A DNA stretch of 64,000 nt from positions 62,001 to 126,000 of the forward strand of contig JADKKR010000005.1 in the NCBI GenBank assembly GCA_016720395.1, written 5' to 3'. Positions 1-11,211 of this stretch are shown in pieces (within the stretch, counting starts at the first letter, position 1; each line of letters opens with the position of its first letter). This stretch comes from Geobacteraceae bacterium. Lineage in GTDB: Bacteria; Desulfobacterota; Desulfuromonadia; Geobacterales; Pseudopelobacteraceae. The notes beneath the pieces were generated by a model that saw only the letters and a program-made list of their open reading frames with translations, searched no databases and had not been told where the DNA came from. Both the position numbers and the translations under genes were made by a program.

Positions 1-1
1 G

Positions 2-853
2 TACAAGGTGATCATGGAGCTGGAGCCGCAGTACCAGTCCGACCCCTCCATGCTGGGGCTGCTCTATATCCGCTCCAACGCCGGCTCGCTGGTGCCGCTC
101 TCCTCGCTGGGCACCCTCAAAAACAGCCTGGGGCCGCTCTCGGTCAACCATCTGGGGCAGATCACCTCCGTGACCATCTCCTTCAACCTCAAACCTGATG
201 TGCCGCTGGGCGACGCAGTCGCGGCGGTGGAGAAGGAGGCCAGGAGCCTGCCGGCCGCCATCACCACCGGTTTCCAGGGTACCGCCCAGGTCTACCAGGC
301 CTCCACCAAGGGGCTGGCCCTGCTGCTGATCATGGCCATCCTGGTGATCTACATCGTCCTGGGGGTCCTCTACGAGAGCTACATCCACCCGCTGACGATC
401 CTGTCCGGGCTCCCCTCGGCGGGGTTCGGAGCCCTGATCACCCTGCTGATCTTCGGCAAGGACCTCAACCTGTATTCCTTCGTCGGCATCATCATGCTGG
501 TGGGGATCGTCAAGAAGAACGCCATCATGATGATCGACTTCGCCCTGGAGGCCCAGCGTTCAGAGGGGAAAACGCCCATGGAGGCCATCTACCAGGGCTG
601 CCTGGTCCGTTTCCGGCCGATCATGATGACCACCATGGCGGCCCTGATGGGGACCCTGCCGATCGCCCTCGGTATCGGCGGCGGGGCTGACTCGCGCCGG
701 TCGCTGGGCCTGGCGGTGGTCGGCGGACTGCTGGTCTCGCAGCTGCTGACGCTCTACATCACCCCGGTGGTCTACTATTACATGGACCGCATGCAGGGCT
801 GGGCTGTTCTGAGGTTCGGAAGAAAGGCGGTTAGACCAGTTCCCTCTCCCTGA
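2..853 (+). CDS. RND family efflux transporter permease, C-terminal part (cut by window edge)
   Basis: This is the C-terminal third of an inner-membrane RND pump of the AcrB/HAE1 type, which exports drugs or hydrophobic compounds with a periplasmic adaptor and a TolC-like channel. The frame is open from base 2, so the start lies outside the window. The early residues YKVIMELEPQYQ match the periplasmic docking region of the family. After it come several hydrophobic helices, the stretch FVGIIMLVGIVKKNAIMMID and the segment RFRPIMMTT, both typical of RND transmembrane helices 10-12. The basic tail after the last helix is short. The next gene lies beyond a palindromic repeat, so the pump operon probably ends here. 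The family is clear; the substrate cannot be told. Confidence 0.93.
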   Translation, partial: YKVIMELEPQYQSDPSMLGLLYIRSNAGSLVPLSSLGTLKNSLGPLSVNHLGQITSVTISFNLKPDVPLGDAVAAVEKEARSLPAAITTGFQGTAQVYQASTKGLALLLIMAILVIYIVLGVLYESYIHPLTILSGLPSAGFGALITLLIFGKDLNLYSFVGIIMLVGIVKKNAIMMIDFALEAQRSEGKTPMEAIYQGCLVRFRPIMMTTMAALMGTLPIALGIGGGADSRRSLGLAVVGGLLVSQLLTLYITPVVYYYMDRMQGWAVLRFGRKAVRPVPSP

Positions 854-960
854 GGGAGAGGGCCAGGGTGAGGGGGCGGTGTTGGATTTATTCTGAACTG
901 TTTCCCCCTCATCCGGCCTTCGGCCACCTTCTCCCTCATGGAGAAGGGTCAGGGGACACT
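838..960. repeat. Palindromic REP-like intergenic element
   Basis: This stretch starts at the stop of the RND gene and contains a strong palindrome (CTCTCCCTGAGGGAGAG), a G-rich arm and then a C-rich arm ending in CTCCCTCATGGAGAAGGG. The two arms could pair into a long imperfect hairpin. It resembles dispersed REP or MITE-like palindromes found after genes in many proteobacteria, and it could act as a transcript end or mRNA stabiliser. No transposase is associated with it. Confidence 0.55.
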
Positions 961-1016
961 GGCTTCACCATTCACGTTTCACTATTCACTATTCACCAGT
1001 CACTATTCACGCTTCA
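960..1016. repeat. TTCAC-type short repeats (family R4)
   Basis: Several copies of ATTCACGTTTCAC- and ATTCACTATTCAC-like words are packed just upstream of the ATPase start. The same words recur at 2845-2955 and in the long array at 13501-13798, so this is a locus-specific simple repeat family. The track is open in the ATPase frame, which creates a spurious longer ORF from 868. Confidence 0.6.
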
Positions 1017-1050
1017 TCTGCTCCCCCGGGAGCAGGATTACGAGGAACCT

Positions 1051-2844
<1,794 letters not shown>

Positions 2845-2955
2845 AGAGTGGAAAAGCAGGAGAGACAGTGATGAGTGAAAATGAGTGAAACGTGAAGGGT
2901 GAAAAGTTCACAGTCTTCTGATTCACAGGCTCCGAATTCACGTTTCACATCTCAA
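2845..2955. repeat. TTCAC/GTGAA-type short repeats (family R4)
   Basis: Alternating GTGAAACGTGAA- and ATTCACGTTTCAC-like words fill the gap between the ATPase stop and the next promoter. TTCACAGTCTTCTGATTCAC here is the same unit that forms the array at 13501-13798. The G-rich and C-rich words are reverse complements, so the segment can fold on itself. Confidence 0.6.
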
Positions 2956-2960
2956 ACCCC

Positions 2961-2989
2961 TTGACATAGTTTTGCCAAACACGCAGTAT
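2961..2989 (+). promoter_or_regulatory. Possible sigma70-type promoter of the dehydratase gene
   Basis: A perfect -35 hexamer TTGACA (2961-2966) is followed after 17 bases by CAGTAT (2984-2989), which keeps the important A and T positions of a -10 box. It sits about 35 bases upstream of the chosen start at 3025. The -10 match is only moderate. Confidence 0.4.
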
Positions 2990-3024
2990 TCGCTGTACAA
3001 AATATTCATGCATCTGTGAGAACT

Positions 3025-4914
3025 ATGTCTACGATTTCCCGTCGCTATCTTGTCTTCCTGCTGGACCTGCTGCTGATCAGCGGCTCATATCTCCTGGCCG
3101 TCGCCCTGCGCTTCGACTTCACCTTCAACCCCGAAATGGAGCGCTTCTCTCATACGATCCTGATCGTCGTGCTGTGCAAGGGAGTGGTCTTCTTTTTCTC
3201 CCGCCTGTACCGCAGCATCTGGAAATACGCTTCGCTGTCCGACGGCATCGAGATCCTCAAAACCGTCACCCTGGCCTCTGTGGTGGTGCCGTTCGTCCTG
3301 ATCCTGCTGCGCCAGCACGAGCATTTCTCCCGGGCGATCTTTTTCCTGGACTGGGGTATCCTGATGTGCCTGATGATGACCAGCCGGCTGGCATGGCGGG
3401 TCTACCGGGAGATCTATGTGGTCTCGAAACGCCAGACCGGCCCCAAGACCCTGATCATAGGTGCCGGTGAAGCAGGCTACCAGCTGCTGCGCGAGATCAA
3501 GAAAAACAGAACGGCCAATTACAATATTCTCGGTTTTGTCGATGACGACCCTGAAAAGCAGGGTATGCTCCTGTCAGGGGTCAAGGTGCTGGGTGACACC
3601 CGCTTATTGACCAGGCTGGCTAAAGAAATGGCGATCGAGAAGGTTATCATCGCCATACCCTCGGCCCGGGGCAGGGATATTCGCACCATCATCCGCCGCT
3701 GCACCATGGCCAATGTCCGCTTCAAGATCCTGCCCGGTCTTGCCGACCTGATCACCGGCAAGGTCGAGGTCTCCCAGATCAAGGATGTGGAGATCGACGA
3801 CCTGCTGGGACGGGAGCCGGCAGTGCTCGATGACCGGGCCATCAGGGACTTTCTCACCGGGAAACGGGTGCTGGTGACCGGAGCAGGCGGCAGCATCGGC
3901 AGCGAAATCTGCCGCCAGATAGCCCGCTATGCGCCGGCCAAGATCGTGCTGCTGGATTCGGCCGAGACCCCGCTCTTTCATGTCGAGCGGGAGTTGGCTG
4001 CCGCTTTCCCTGAACTGATGCTGGTGCCGGTGATGGCCGATGTGCGCAACCGAGGGCGGCTGGAGAGCCTGTTCGAGGAGTTCATGCCCGAGGTGGTGTT
4101 CCATGCCGCCGCCTACAAGCATGTGCCGATGATGGAGTATAACCCCGTCGAGGCGGTTACCAACAATATCGTCGGCAGCCGCAACCTGGCCGGGATCTCT
4201 GACCGCTTCGGCGTGAAAAACTTTGTCATGATCTCCACCGACAAGGCGGTCAATCCGACCAATATCATGGGTGCCAGCAAGCGGGCCGCGGAGTGCTGCA
4301 TCCAGTCCCTTGCCGTTACCAGCTCCACCAAATTCACCACGGTCAGGTTCGGCAATGTGCTTGGCAGCAACGGCAGCGTGATCCCGATGTTCAAGGAGCA
4401 GATCAAAAACGGCGGACCGGTGACGGTGACCGACCCGAGCGTGGTGCGCTACTTCATGACCATCCCGGAGGCCAGCCAGCTCGTGCTGCAGGCCGGCTGC
4501 CTCGGCCGGGGCGGAGAGATCTTCGTTCTGGATATGGGTGATCCGGTGCCGATCCTGGAGCTGGCCGAGGAACTGATCAGGCTGTCGGGACTGGAACCCT
4601 ACGAGGACATCGACATCACCTTTACCGGTCTGCGTCCCGGGGAGAAGATGTTTGAGGAGCTGCTGATCGCCGGAGAGAATATCCTGCCGACCTCCCATGA
4701 AAAGATCAGGGTCCTTGCCGCGGTAGCGATCGACAGGGCGGCCTGTGAAGCCGAGCTTGACCAGCTCTACCGTTCGGCCTGCGCCAATGATATCGTCGGC
4801 ATTACCGACGGGCTGCGGCGTCTGGTCCCCGAATACACCCCCACCTACCATTTCAACGGGGTGGTGCCGGCCAGTTTCCGCCGCATGCGGCCGGACCTGC
4901 AGATTGAAGAGTGA
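3025..4914 (+). CDS. Membrane-anchored nucleotide-sugar 4,6-dehydratase (FlaA1/WbpM/PglF/CapD family)
   Basis: This protein belongs to the large family that converts a UDP-N-acetylhexosamine (usually UDP-GlcNAc) to a 4-keto-6-deoxy sugar for surface glycans. The N-terminus has about four hydrophobic helices. A first Rossmann-like domain carries GAGEAGYQLL, and a second catalytic SDR domain carries VTGAGGSIGSEI. The catalytic segment reads STDKAVNPTNIMGASK, with Met where ordinary SDRs have Tyr; this substitution is typical of the large WbpM/PglF members. The family motif AAAYKHVPMMEYNP is present. Length (629 aa) is normal. ATG 3025 is preferred over GTG 3016. The gene opens the exopolysaccharide locus; the downstream aminotransferase or reductase for its product is not adjacent. 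Confidence 0.9.
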   Translation: MSTISRRYLVFLLDLLLISGSYLLAVALRFDFTFNPEMERFSHTILIVVLCKGVVFFFSRLYRSIWKYASLSDGIEILKTVTLASVVVPFVLILLRQHEHFSRAIFFLDWGILMCLMMTSRLAWRVYREIYVVSKRQTGPKTLIIGAGEAGYQLLREIKKNRTANYNILGFVDDDPEKQGMLLSGVKVLGDTRLLTRLAKEMAIEKVIIAIPSARGRDIRTIIRRCTMANVRFKILPGLADLITGKVEVSQIKDVEIDDLLGREPAVLDDRAIRDFLTGKRVLVTGAGGSIGSEICRQIARYAPAKIVLLDSAETPLFHVERELAAAFPELMLVPVMADVRNRGRLESLFEEFMPEVVFHAAAYKHVPMMEYNPVEAVTNNIVGSRNLAGISDRFGVKNFVMISTDKAVNPTNIMGASKRAAECCIQSLAVTSSTKFTTVRFGNVLGSNGSVIPMFKEQIKNGGPVTVTDPSVVRYFMTIPEASQLVLQAGCLGRGGEIFVLDMGDPVPILELAEELIRLSGLEPYEDIDITFTGLRPGEKMFEELLIAGENILPTSHEKIRVLAAVAIDRAACEAELDQLYRSACANDIVGITDGLRRLVPEYTPTYHFNGVVPASFRRMRPDLQIEE

Positions 4915-5367
4915 GCGGACACGGCTAAAACACCTGAAAGCTTACGAACAATGGAACCGCCGATGTACGCAGCCAGAAGTATTATTGGGTGTTGTTTGTT
5001 CGTTTTTGTAACAAACATACAGCCAGTTAGTAGTTACATCAGGCGCTTTTAAGCGATGCACGCAGAGAAAACCGAAAAGAAAACGGCAATTAAACACAGA
5101 GGCACAGAGGACACTGAGATATACATAATGAAAACCCACGTGCATGTATCGCCTTTCAGGTTAATCACAACATGCTTATGACAGGATCTAACCATCTAAT
5201 GTGTTGTGATGTTTACTCTGTGCCCTCTGTGTCTCTGTGTTTAACTGATTCGGCGGTTAATAAGAGCCTTACCGCCTGTGGAGCCACCGGGGCGCGCGGC
5301 CAAGAGTTGAAACAGCCCCGAAGATTCTGTAACAACCTGTAACCACCCATACTGTGCCGAGGTTTTC
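4915..5367. repeat. Intergenic region with interspersed repeats (R2- and R5-type)
   Basis: No gene is visible here. Bases about 4965-5060 recur in reverse complement at about 24170-24245, sharing AACAAACATACAGCCAGTTA and flanking sequence. A GGCGCTTTTAAGCG palindrome (R2) follows. Copies of an AAACACAGAGGCACAGAGGA word (5092-5115) and its inverse, CTCTGTGTCTCTGTGTTTAA (5225-5245, R5), form a widely spaced inverted repeat. The R5 copy with its leader TGTTGTGATGTT also occurs near 25578-25622. Confidence 0.65.
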
Positions 5368-7539
5368 ATGAAGCTGCTCACCCGTACATCACTGGCCGCC
5401 GTCCTCCTCCTGTCTGCCGTTGCAGGGCACGCAGCAGAACCCGTCATCGATCCGATGCTTTCTTTTCAGGGGTTCACCGGGATCCTCAATACCCCGAGCG
5501 CCCACGTCAACACGGAAGGCAGCATCCATCTCATGTACAGCGATCAGCGCGAAAACATCTGGCGCACCTCCGGGTATAAACGTCAGGATAACTATCTCAT
5601 GTCTGTCGGCCTGTTCAGCTTTTTCGAACTGGGGGGCCGCCTGACCGAGGCGCCGAAACAGGACGGCAGAATGGGTATACGTGACCTGTCGGCTTCGATA
5701 AAGGTCACCTCGGCACCCTTGACACAGGACCGCCCGTACTGGCCGGTCGTGGCGGCCGGCATCCAGGATGTCGGCGGCGGTGCCAACAACCTGCAGTCGC
5801 GCTACCTGGTCATCTCCGAGGATCTTTGGCGCTTCAGGCTTTCAGCCGGTTACGGCTTCAGTTCCGAACGGATGAGCGGCGGATTTGGCGGGATCGAATT
5901 CCGGGCCCATGACTGGGTGACCCTGCTGGGGGAGTACGACACCAGTGACACCAGTGCCGGCATCCGCCTGGTGACGCCCGAGATCTGGAAGACCCCGCTC
6001 CGGCTGGCTGCCACCTTCAAATCCACCCTCAGCCACAAACCGGGAACGATCGATGTGGCTGTCGGGCTGACAGTTCCGCTGGATTTCAGGAAGCGGGCAG
6101 GGCACACCCCGCTTGACCCGGCTGCCGTTTCCCCGGCGGCAGGAATACCGGCGCCGCTGGCTGTGCGTCCGGCCCCGGCAGTGCCTGCTGCGCCCGCGGC
6201 ACCGGCATCTGCCGGGACTGCGGCCCCCGTCACAACGAATCCTGCCGGCAGTGCGGCAACCAACACGGTCTCTGCCGCTGCGCTCGAAAACCTTGCCACC
6301 CTGCAGAGAAGGCTCGAGGAGGCCGGTTTCATCAAGGTGCGGGCAGGCCAGCGCCACACCGGGGAACTGGTCGTCGAATACGAGAACACGATCTTCAACC
6401 ACAATGAACTGGATGCCCTGGGGGTGGTTGCCGGCATCGTCTCCGAGGATGCCACGCAGGACTACGAAACCGTTCGCATCGTCATCAAGCGCAAGGGCAT
6501 CCGGGTGGCTGTCGTCTCGGCGCCGCTGGCCACGCTGCGGGTATTCATGAAGCAGGCCGGGGACGTCCGCGCTTTCAGGGAGTCATTCTCCTTCACCTAC
6601 GACACCGGCATCGCGGACGATACCTACTACATTCCGCACGATGAAGGTTTCCCGTTTCCGAATACCTCACTGATCCTGGCCCCCGGCCTGACAACCTTTG
6701 TCGGCACCGAAGCCGGTGTGTTTGACTATGTCCTCTCCTTCAGGCCGGAAATCCTTTCCAACCTCTGGAAAGGAGGGGTCTTCCAGGCGCGCTGGGACAT
6801 TCCCCTGCTGTGGAGTTCAAACTTCGATGACGGGAAAACGTTTCGCGACAGCAGAAACGACCCCCGTATGGATCGGGCCATGCTTTTTCAGGGGGTCAGC
6901 CTGGCCCCGGGCCTCATGGCCAACCTTGGCGCCGGCCTGGTACTCCCTCATACCTTCGGCATGCTGAATGAAATTACCTGGAGTCCCGGAGAGGGTGCCC
7001 ACCGCCTGAGGGGTGTACAGTCCTGGGCCCGTGATCAGGATACCCGTCGCACTAAGGATGTGTATCTGGGGTCATACCGCTATTTTCATGCACCGCTCGA
7101 CCTCTCCCTGGAGGCCACCGCAGGCAGATTCTGGGGCCAGGATCGCGGATTCAGCCTGGAGTTGAAGCGCTTCTTCTCTGACACCGCTGTTTCTGCCTAT
7201 TACAAGAATACAACGACCCTCGAAGGTAAACATTGGCAGGCGGCCGGTGTTCAGTTCGTGTTTCCCCTGACGCCGCGAAAGGATCTGAAAATCGGGCCGC
7301 TGCAGATACGCGGCACAGATGAGTGGAGCTACGCCCAGGAGACGACCCTGGCTATCGGCGGCCAGCAGACCAATGACGTGCTCACCCAGGCCCTGGCGAT
7401 AAACCCCCAGCCGACCACGGCTTTGTACCGTTCGTATTTCAACCGCGACCGGCTCAGCGCAGGGTATCTCTCGGAGCACCTCGACCGCCTGCGGGAAGCC
7501 TGGCAACGCTATCGCACAAAACCTATTGAAAAAAAATGA
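5368..7539 (+). CDS. YjbH-family outer-membrane exopolysaccharide protein
   Basis: This is a YjbH/GfcD-type protein, a family of outer-membrane beta-barrel lipoproteins or porins found in exopolysaccharide secretion loci. A signal peptide (MKLLTRTSLAAVLLLSAVAG, cleavage likely after HA) is followed by the typical start FQGFTGILNTPSA. The first barrel-like half runs to about residue 230. A Pro/Ala-rich linker then spans roughly residues 235-300. A small conserved domain follows, with LEEAGFIKVRAGQ and VRIVIKRKGI, and then a second barrel-like half to the end. The 723-residue length fits the family. GAGG lies before the ATG. It lies downstream of the dehydratase and upstream of Wza/Wzc, supporting a role in polymer passage or modification. 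Confidence 0.85.
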   Translation: MKLLTRTSLAAVLLLSAVAGHAAEPVIDPMLSFQGFTGILNTPSAHVNTEGSIHLMYSDQRENIWRTSGYKRQDNYLMSVGLFSFFELGGRLTEAPKQDGRMGIRDLSASIKVTSAPLTQDRPYWPVVAAGIQDVGGGANNLQSRYLVISEDLWRFRLSAGYGFSSERMSGGFGGIEFRAHDWVTLLGEYDTSDTSAGIRLVTPEIWKTPLRLAATFKSTLSHKPGTIDVAVGLTVPLDFRKRAGHTPLDPAAVSPAAGIPAPLAVRPAPAVPAAPAAPASAGTAAPVTTNPAGSAATNTVSAAALENLATLQRRLEEAGFIKVRAGQRHTGELVVEYENTIFNHNELDALGVVAGIVSEDATQDYETVRIVIKRKGIRVAVVSAPLATLRVFMKQAGDVRAFRESFSFTYDTGIADDTYYIPHDEGFPFPNTSLILAPGLTTFVGTEAGVFDYVLSFRPEILSNLWKGGVFQARWDIPLLWSSNFDDGKTFRDSRNDPRMDRAMLFQGVSLAPGLMANLGAGLVLPHTFGMLNEITWSPGEGAHRLRGVQSWARDQDTRRTKDVYLGSYRYFHAPLDLSLEATAGRFWGQDRGFSLELKRFFSDTAVSAYYKNTTTLEGKHWQAAGVQFVFPLTPRKDLKIGPLQIRGTDEWSYAQETTLAIGGQQTNDVLTQALAINPQPTTALYRSYFNRDRLSAGYLSEHLDRLREAWQRYRTKPIEKK

Positions 7540-7568
7540 ATCTATCTGGTTGTGCTGCTAAGAATCTG

Positions 7569-7598
7569 TTGACATTTGATGCCAGCTCACTCTATTTT
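7569..7598 (+). promoter_or_regulatory. Predicted sigma70-type promoter of the lipoprotein gene
   Basis: A perfect TTGACA (7569-7574) and a TATTTT -10 box (7593-7598) are separated by 18 bases. The lipoprotein start lies about 60 bases downstream with an AGGAGG-type ribosome site. This suggests the lipoprotein and the following secreted protein form their own transcription unit. Confidence 0.5.
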
Positions 7599-7659
7599 AG
7601 AGCGTAATTATGAGAGACCACATATAATTAATTTCATAGGCAGCATATAGGAGGATAAC

Positions 7660-8760
7660 ATGACTAGACGATCGACACTGCTCCATTCATTACTGCTCGT
7701 GGTGCTTACGGGGCTGCTGGCCGGCTGCGGCGGCAGTGCCGGGACAGCTGCTGCGCCTGCCGTCCAATCCGGCAAGCTGGCTCAGGGTCCGGTGAGCGGG
7801 GCTGTCGTTTTCGCTGACCGAATCGTCGGCACCCGGGGCAATTTTGTCTGGGATACGGACGAAATCAAAGACGTAACCGATGCCGACGGGAACTACAAGC
7901 TGCCGTCGGTGCCCAATTATGACTATGTGCTTGTTTCCAAGGGCGGCACGGACACACTCACCGGACTCCCCGCCATCCAGCTGCTTGCCCAGCCCGGTTC
8001 CATAAACATAACCATCCTGACCACCCTGCTGACCCTCGATTCGAGCAAAACCACGAAGCTCTCTGAAAAGCTTCAGGCGCTGCAGCCGGTCAAGGCTCCC
8101 CTCGATTTTGATGTCTCAAAAGATGCAACCCCGGCAACCCTGCTGCTGGTCAAATCCGTCGAGATCGCCGTTCAGTCGATTACGGACACGGTCATTTCCA
8201 AAGCCGTAAAAGCCGGATACACCATTACCGATCAGCAGATCGCCGATGTCCAGTTCCGGGCCCTCGAACAGATTGCCCTCGGTTTTGCAGGCACAACCGA
8301 GAACCTGGCCACCCCTGCGGGCCTCAGGAACGCCCTGGAGGCGGCTCTTGCAGAAGGGATCAAAAAAATCAATGCCGATGCGGCAGCCAACAAAAGCAAC
8401 CTCGTGATCGATCTGACCGCGGCACCCTCTATTGCCGACAATGCGGTTGATGCTGCTGCAACGGTGCTCGGCACGACGCTTACCTCCACGGTGCCACTGA
8501 GTGCTTCCACGGTGCAGAGTGAAATTGACCTTGCCAATGCGAGTGCCGGAACGTTCGCTGCCACGTTTGCAAAGGCGCTGGATGCGCTCGTCAATCCGAC
8601 CATGGCCAAGATCTCCAGCCTGATCACAACGTCGGCATCGACCCCCAGTCCCTATGGTCCCGCAAATATCTTCATCGTCTTCGTCAACACCATTCCCGGT
8701 ACCATCACCGGTTCAGCCGGTACCGGCGGCAGCGGCGGCGGCACAGGCGGCGGGTTCTAG
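7660..8760 (+). CDS. Secreted lipoprotein of unknown function in the EPS locus
   Basis: This is a probable outer-membrane or surface lipoprotein. The signal peptide ends in the lipobox LAGC, with Cys23 as the lipidation site, followed by GGSAG. Residues about 45-110 (GPVSGAVVFADR... DADGNYKLPSVP) resemble a carboxypeptidase-regulatory-like beta-sandwich, as in many anchored surface proteins. The middle is Ala/Thr/Val-rich and probably helical. The C-terminus is a Gly/Ser-rich tail (GTGGSGGGTGGGF). The ribosome site is strong (ATAGGAGG). It lies 90 bases upstream of another exported protein, and the two are probably co-expressed. I do not recognise a specific function; a matrix or EPS-associated role is inferred from position only. 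Confidence 0.75.
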   Translation: MTRRSTLLHSLLLVVLTGLLAGCGGSAGTAAAPAVQSGKLAQGPVSGAVVFADRIVGTRGNFVWDTDEIKDVTDADGNYKLPSVPNYDYVLVSKGGTDTLTGLPAIQLLAQPGSINITILTTLLTLDSSKTTKLSEKLQALQPVKAPLDFDVSKDATPATLLLVKSVEIAVQSITDTVISKAVKAGYTITDQQIADVQFRALEQIALGFAGTTENLATPAGLRNALEAALAEGIKKINADAAANKSNLVIDLTAAPSIADNAVDAAATVLGTTLTSTVPLSASTVQSEIDLANASAGTFAATFAKALDALVNPTMAKISSLITTSASTPSPYGPANIFIVFVNTIPGTITGSAGTGGSGGGTGGGF

Positions 8761-8850
8761 CGCATTGAAAAGTACCATGGATACATGTACCTGCTTTTCA
8801 GCCCTCTCAGTGGCTGATACCAATCTGGACGAATATGGAGGAAGACTTTC

Positions 8851-11211
8851 ATGAATATAAGATCATCTAGAATTATAACCCTAGCCATCATACTTCTGGG
8901 TGCGTTTGCCATACTGGGAGCTGCCGGCGCAATCACTCCTGCATCCGCCGCTGCAATTGCCATCAACAGCGATGCAAAGGTTGCCAATTATGCCCAGGTG
9001 ACTCTCGCTATCACGCCACCCGTTGGCTATATTGACATGCGCTTCCAGAACGAGTCAGACTCCCTGTCCCTTTCGGCATGGGAACCTGTAGCAACTAGCA
9101 AGCGCTGGACCATGTCTGCCGTTGACGGCATTAAAACCGTTAAAGTGCAGTTCAGGAACGCAAGTACGATCACGACAAATATCAACGACCCCTTGTACAG
9201 GGACACAATAATTCTTGATTCCATAATCGACACCAGTTTTAACGCTGCCAGCGCCAGCTACCCGGGCACTGCAAACTTTGCCAACACGGCAAGCGTCCTT
9301 TCCCCGGCAACCGCCGCCAATGCAGTTGCCGTCTACACAGCCGGGGCACACGCCGGCAAGACGGTTACCGTCGGTTCCTTCGATAATGGAAACGGCGATA
9401 CGGATATCAAGGTCCTCAGGTACAACACGGACGGCACCCTGGATATGCAGTATGTTTTCCAACATGTCGGGATCGACAGCGCTAATGCCGTAGCCATTCA
9501 GCCTGATGGAAAAATCGTCGTCGTCGGCACCGTCAGCAGAAGCGCCGGTGTGACCGACATCTTCCTGGTGCGCTTGAACGACAACGGCACAGAGGATGCC
9601 TTTTTCGGCATAGCCGGCAGAGTCGATTATATAGGATCGGGTAAGGACAGCGGCAATGCCGTTGCTATCCAGGCCGACGGTAAAATCGTTGTGGCCGGCA
9701 CCTATAACAGCGCCTTTCCCTTTGCCTGGGTGCTCCGCTTCAACGCCGACGGAACAAAAGACACCACGACCTTCGCCGTTCAGGGCGATATCGCCTTTAT
9801 GGGTGGCCAGGCCAATGCCGTAGCTCTTGACACCAGTAACCCCCTCAACCACAAGATCGTCGTTGCCGGTACCTATGATAACGGGGCCACCGGTACATCG
9901 GCCTGGGTCATGCGCCTTAACAGCGATGGTTCACAGGACACCACGTTCAATCCTGCCGGAAGCAGTCCCGGCCATAACTTCTTCGGCTCGAACGGCCAGC
10001 ACAGCGGAAACGCCGTGGCCGTCGACCCGACTTCTCACAAGATCGTCGTTGTCGGTACCTACAATGGCTCACAGGCCTGGGTGCTGCAGCTCAATCCTGA
10101 CGGAACGCTGGACACGACCTTCAATTTTGTGGGCGATGTTGCTTTGGACGGTCCGGTTGCTAGTTTCGGCAGCTCCGTCGTTATACAGGCCGATGGCAAA
10201 ATCGTCGTGGCCGGCACCTATGATTTCGGAGGTGGATTGACATCCATTTTTGCGGCCCGCCTCAACAACAGCGGCACTCTGGCCACAACCCTGCTGGATA
10301 CAACCTTTAATTACGGCAACTACGATTATGCCTTCGGTATCGGTGCCAAATTCACGGGCAAAGCGGTCGCGCTGCAGCCGGATGGTAAAATTATCGTGGC
10401 AGGAATCGGTGAAGCCAATCGTCTGCTTGCATCCATACCTGTCGGCAGCACATCGATGCTGACCCTGCGTCTCCATGAAAAAACCAACCTGCTGACCGTC
10501 ACCACGATCGGCGACGGTACCGTTTCCGCCTTCCCCGGTACGCTCACCGGCGGTACCGGTAACTTCGTACCGGGCTCCACCATCGAGCTCACCGCAACCC
10601 CGGCCAGCGGGTTCCTCGGCTGGAGCGGTGCCTGCACCAACGTTACCGGGCCATGCATCGTCACCATGGATGCCGCCAAGAGCGTCACGGCTAACTTCAC
10701 CGCACCGCTGCTTAACCTGAATGTTACCGTTGCCGGCCCCGGCAGCGTCAACGGTACGGTCAGCTGCTTGAGCGGAACATGCTCGTTTCAACTCCCCTAC
10801 GGCACGCCGATCAACCTGACCGCATCGCAGGCCTGGTATGCCACCTTCGTCGGCTGGGGCGGGGATTGCAGCGGTACCGGTACCTGTTCACCGGCTCTGA
10901 CCCAGAACCGCAGTGTCTCGGCCTCCTTCTCTTCGCAGCAGAACGTCATGCTGCAGTCGGCGACACCTCTGTATTACCCGACACTGCTGAGCGCCTACCA
11001 GTCGCCCGGTTGGACCACGGCAGCATTCTCGGCCCTGGCGATGGATTTTCCGGAAGGTCCGCTGACGTTCGACCGGACGGTGACCTTCTCCATTGACGGA
11101 GGCAAGACGGCGCCCGGCTTTGGTAACTCGATCGGCGGTTACACAACCCTGGTAGGGCCGCTGACGGTCAAGAGTGGCCGGGTCAACGTGCAAATGTTCA
11201 GAATCAAGTAG
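8851..11211 (+). CDS. Secreted delta-60 repeat / InlB-B-like repeat protein
   Basis: This is an exported protein with a signal peptide (SRIITLAIILLGAFAIL...AIT). Roughly residues 150-520 contain repeats of about 50-60 residues with the hallmark AVAIQPDGKIVVVGT and variants AVAIQADGKIVVAGTY, VVIQADGKIVVAGTY and AVALQPDGKIIVAG. These define the delta-60 beta-propeller-like repeats common in myxobacterial and deltaproteobacterial surface proteins. Two InlB-B-type or similar domains follow (VTTIGDGTVSA..., with WSGAC and MDAAKSVTANF; then GWGGDCSGTGTC). The C-terminal 100 residues are unassigned. AGGAGG precedes the ATG. Position suggests a cell-surface or matrix role, which is inference. Confidence 0.82.
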   Translation: MNIRSSRIITLAIILLGAFAILGAAGAITPASAAAIAINSDAKVANYAQVTLAITPPVGYIDMRFQNESDSLSLSAWEPVATSKRWTMSAVDGIKTVKVQFRNASTITTNINDPLYRDTIILDSIIDTSFNAASASYPGTANFANTASVLSPATAANAVAVYTAGAHAGKTVTVGSFDNGNGDTDIKVLRYNTDGTLDMQYVFQHVGIDSANAVAIQPDGKIVVVGTVSRSAGVTDIFLVRLNDNGTEDAFFGIAGRVDYIGSGKDSGNAVAIQADGKIVVAGTYNSAFPFAWVLRFNADGTKDTTTFAVQGDIAFMGGQANAVALDTSNPLNHKIVVAGTYDNGATGTSAWVMRLNSDGSQDTTFNPAGSSPGHNFFGSNGQHSGNAVAVDPTSHKIVVVGTYNGSQAWVLQLNPDGTLDTTFNFVGDVALDGPVASFGSSVVIQADGKIVVAGTYDFGGGLTSIFAARLNNSGTLATTLLDTTFNYGNYDYAFGIGAKFTGKAVALQPDGKIIVAGIGEANRLLASIPVGSTSMLTLRLHEKTNLLTVTTIGDGTVSAFPGTLTGGTGNFVPGSTIELTATPASGFLGWSGACTNVTGPCIVTMDAAKSVTANFTAPLLNLNVTVAGPGSVNGTVSCLSGTCSFQLPYGTPINLTASQAWYATFVGWGGDCSGTGTCSPALTQNRSVSASFSSQQNVMLQSATPLYYPTLLSAYQSPGWTTAAFSALAMDFPEGPLTFDRTVTFSIDGGKTAPGFGNSIGGYTTLVGPLTVKSGRVNVQMFRIK

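Noticed and set aside
3604..4851. 415-codon antisense frame across the dehydratase gene
   Set aside because: It mirrors the codon pattern of the real gene on the other strand and has no recognisable domain or ribosome site.
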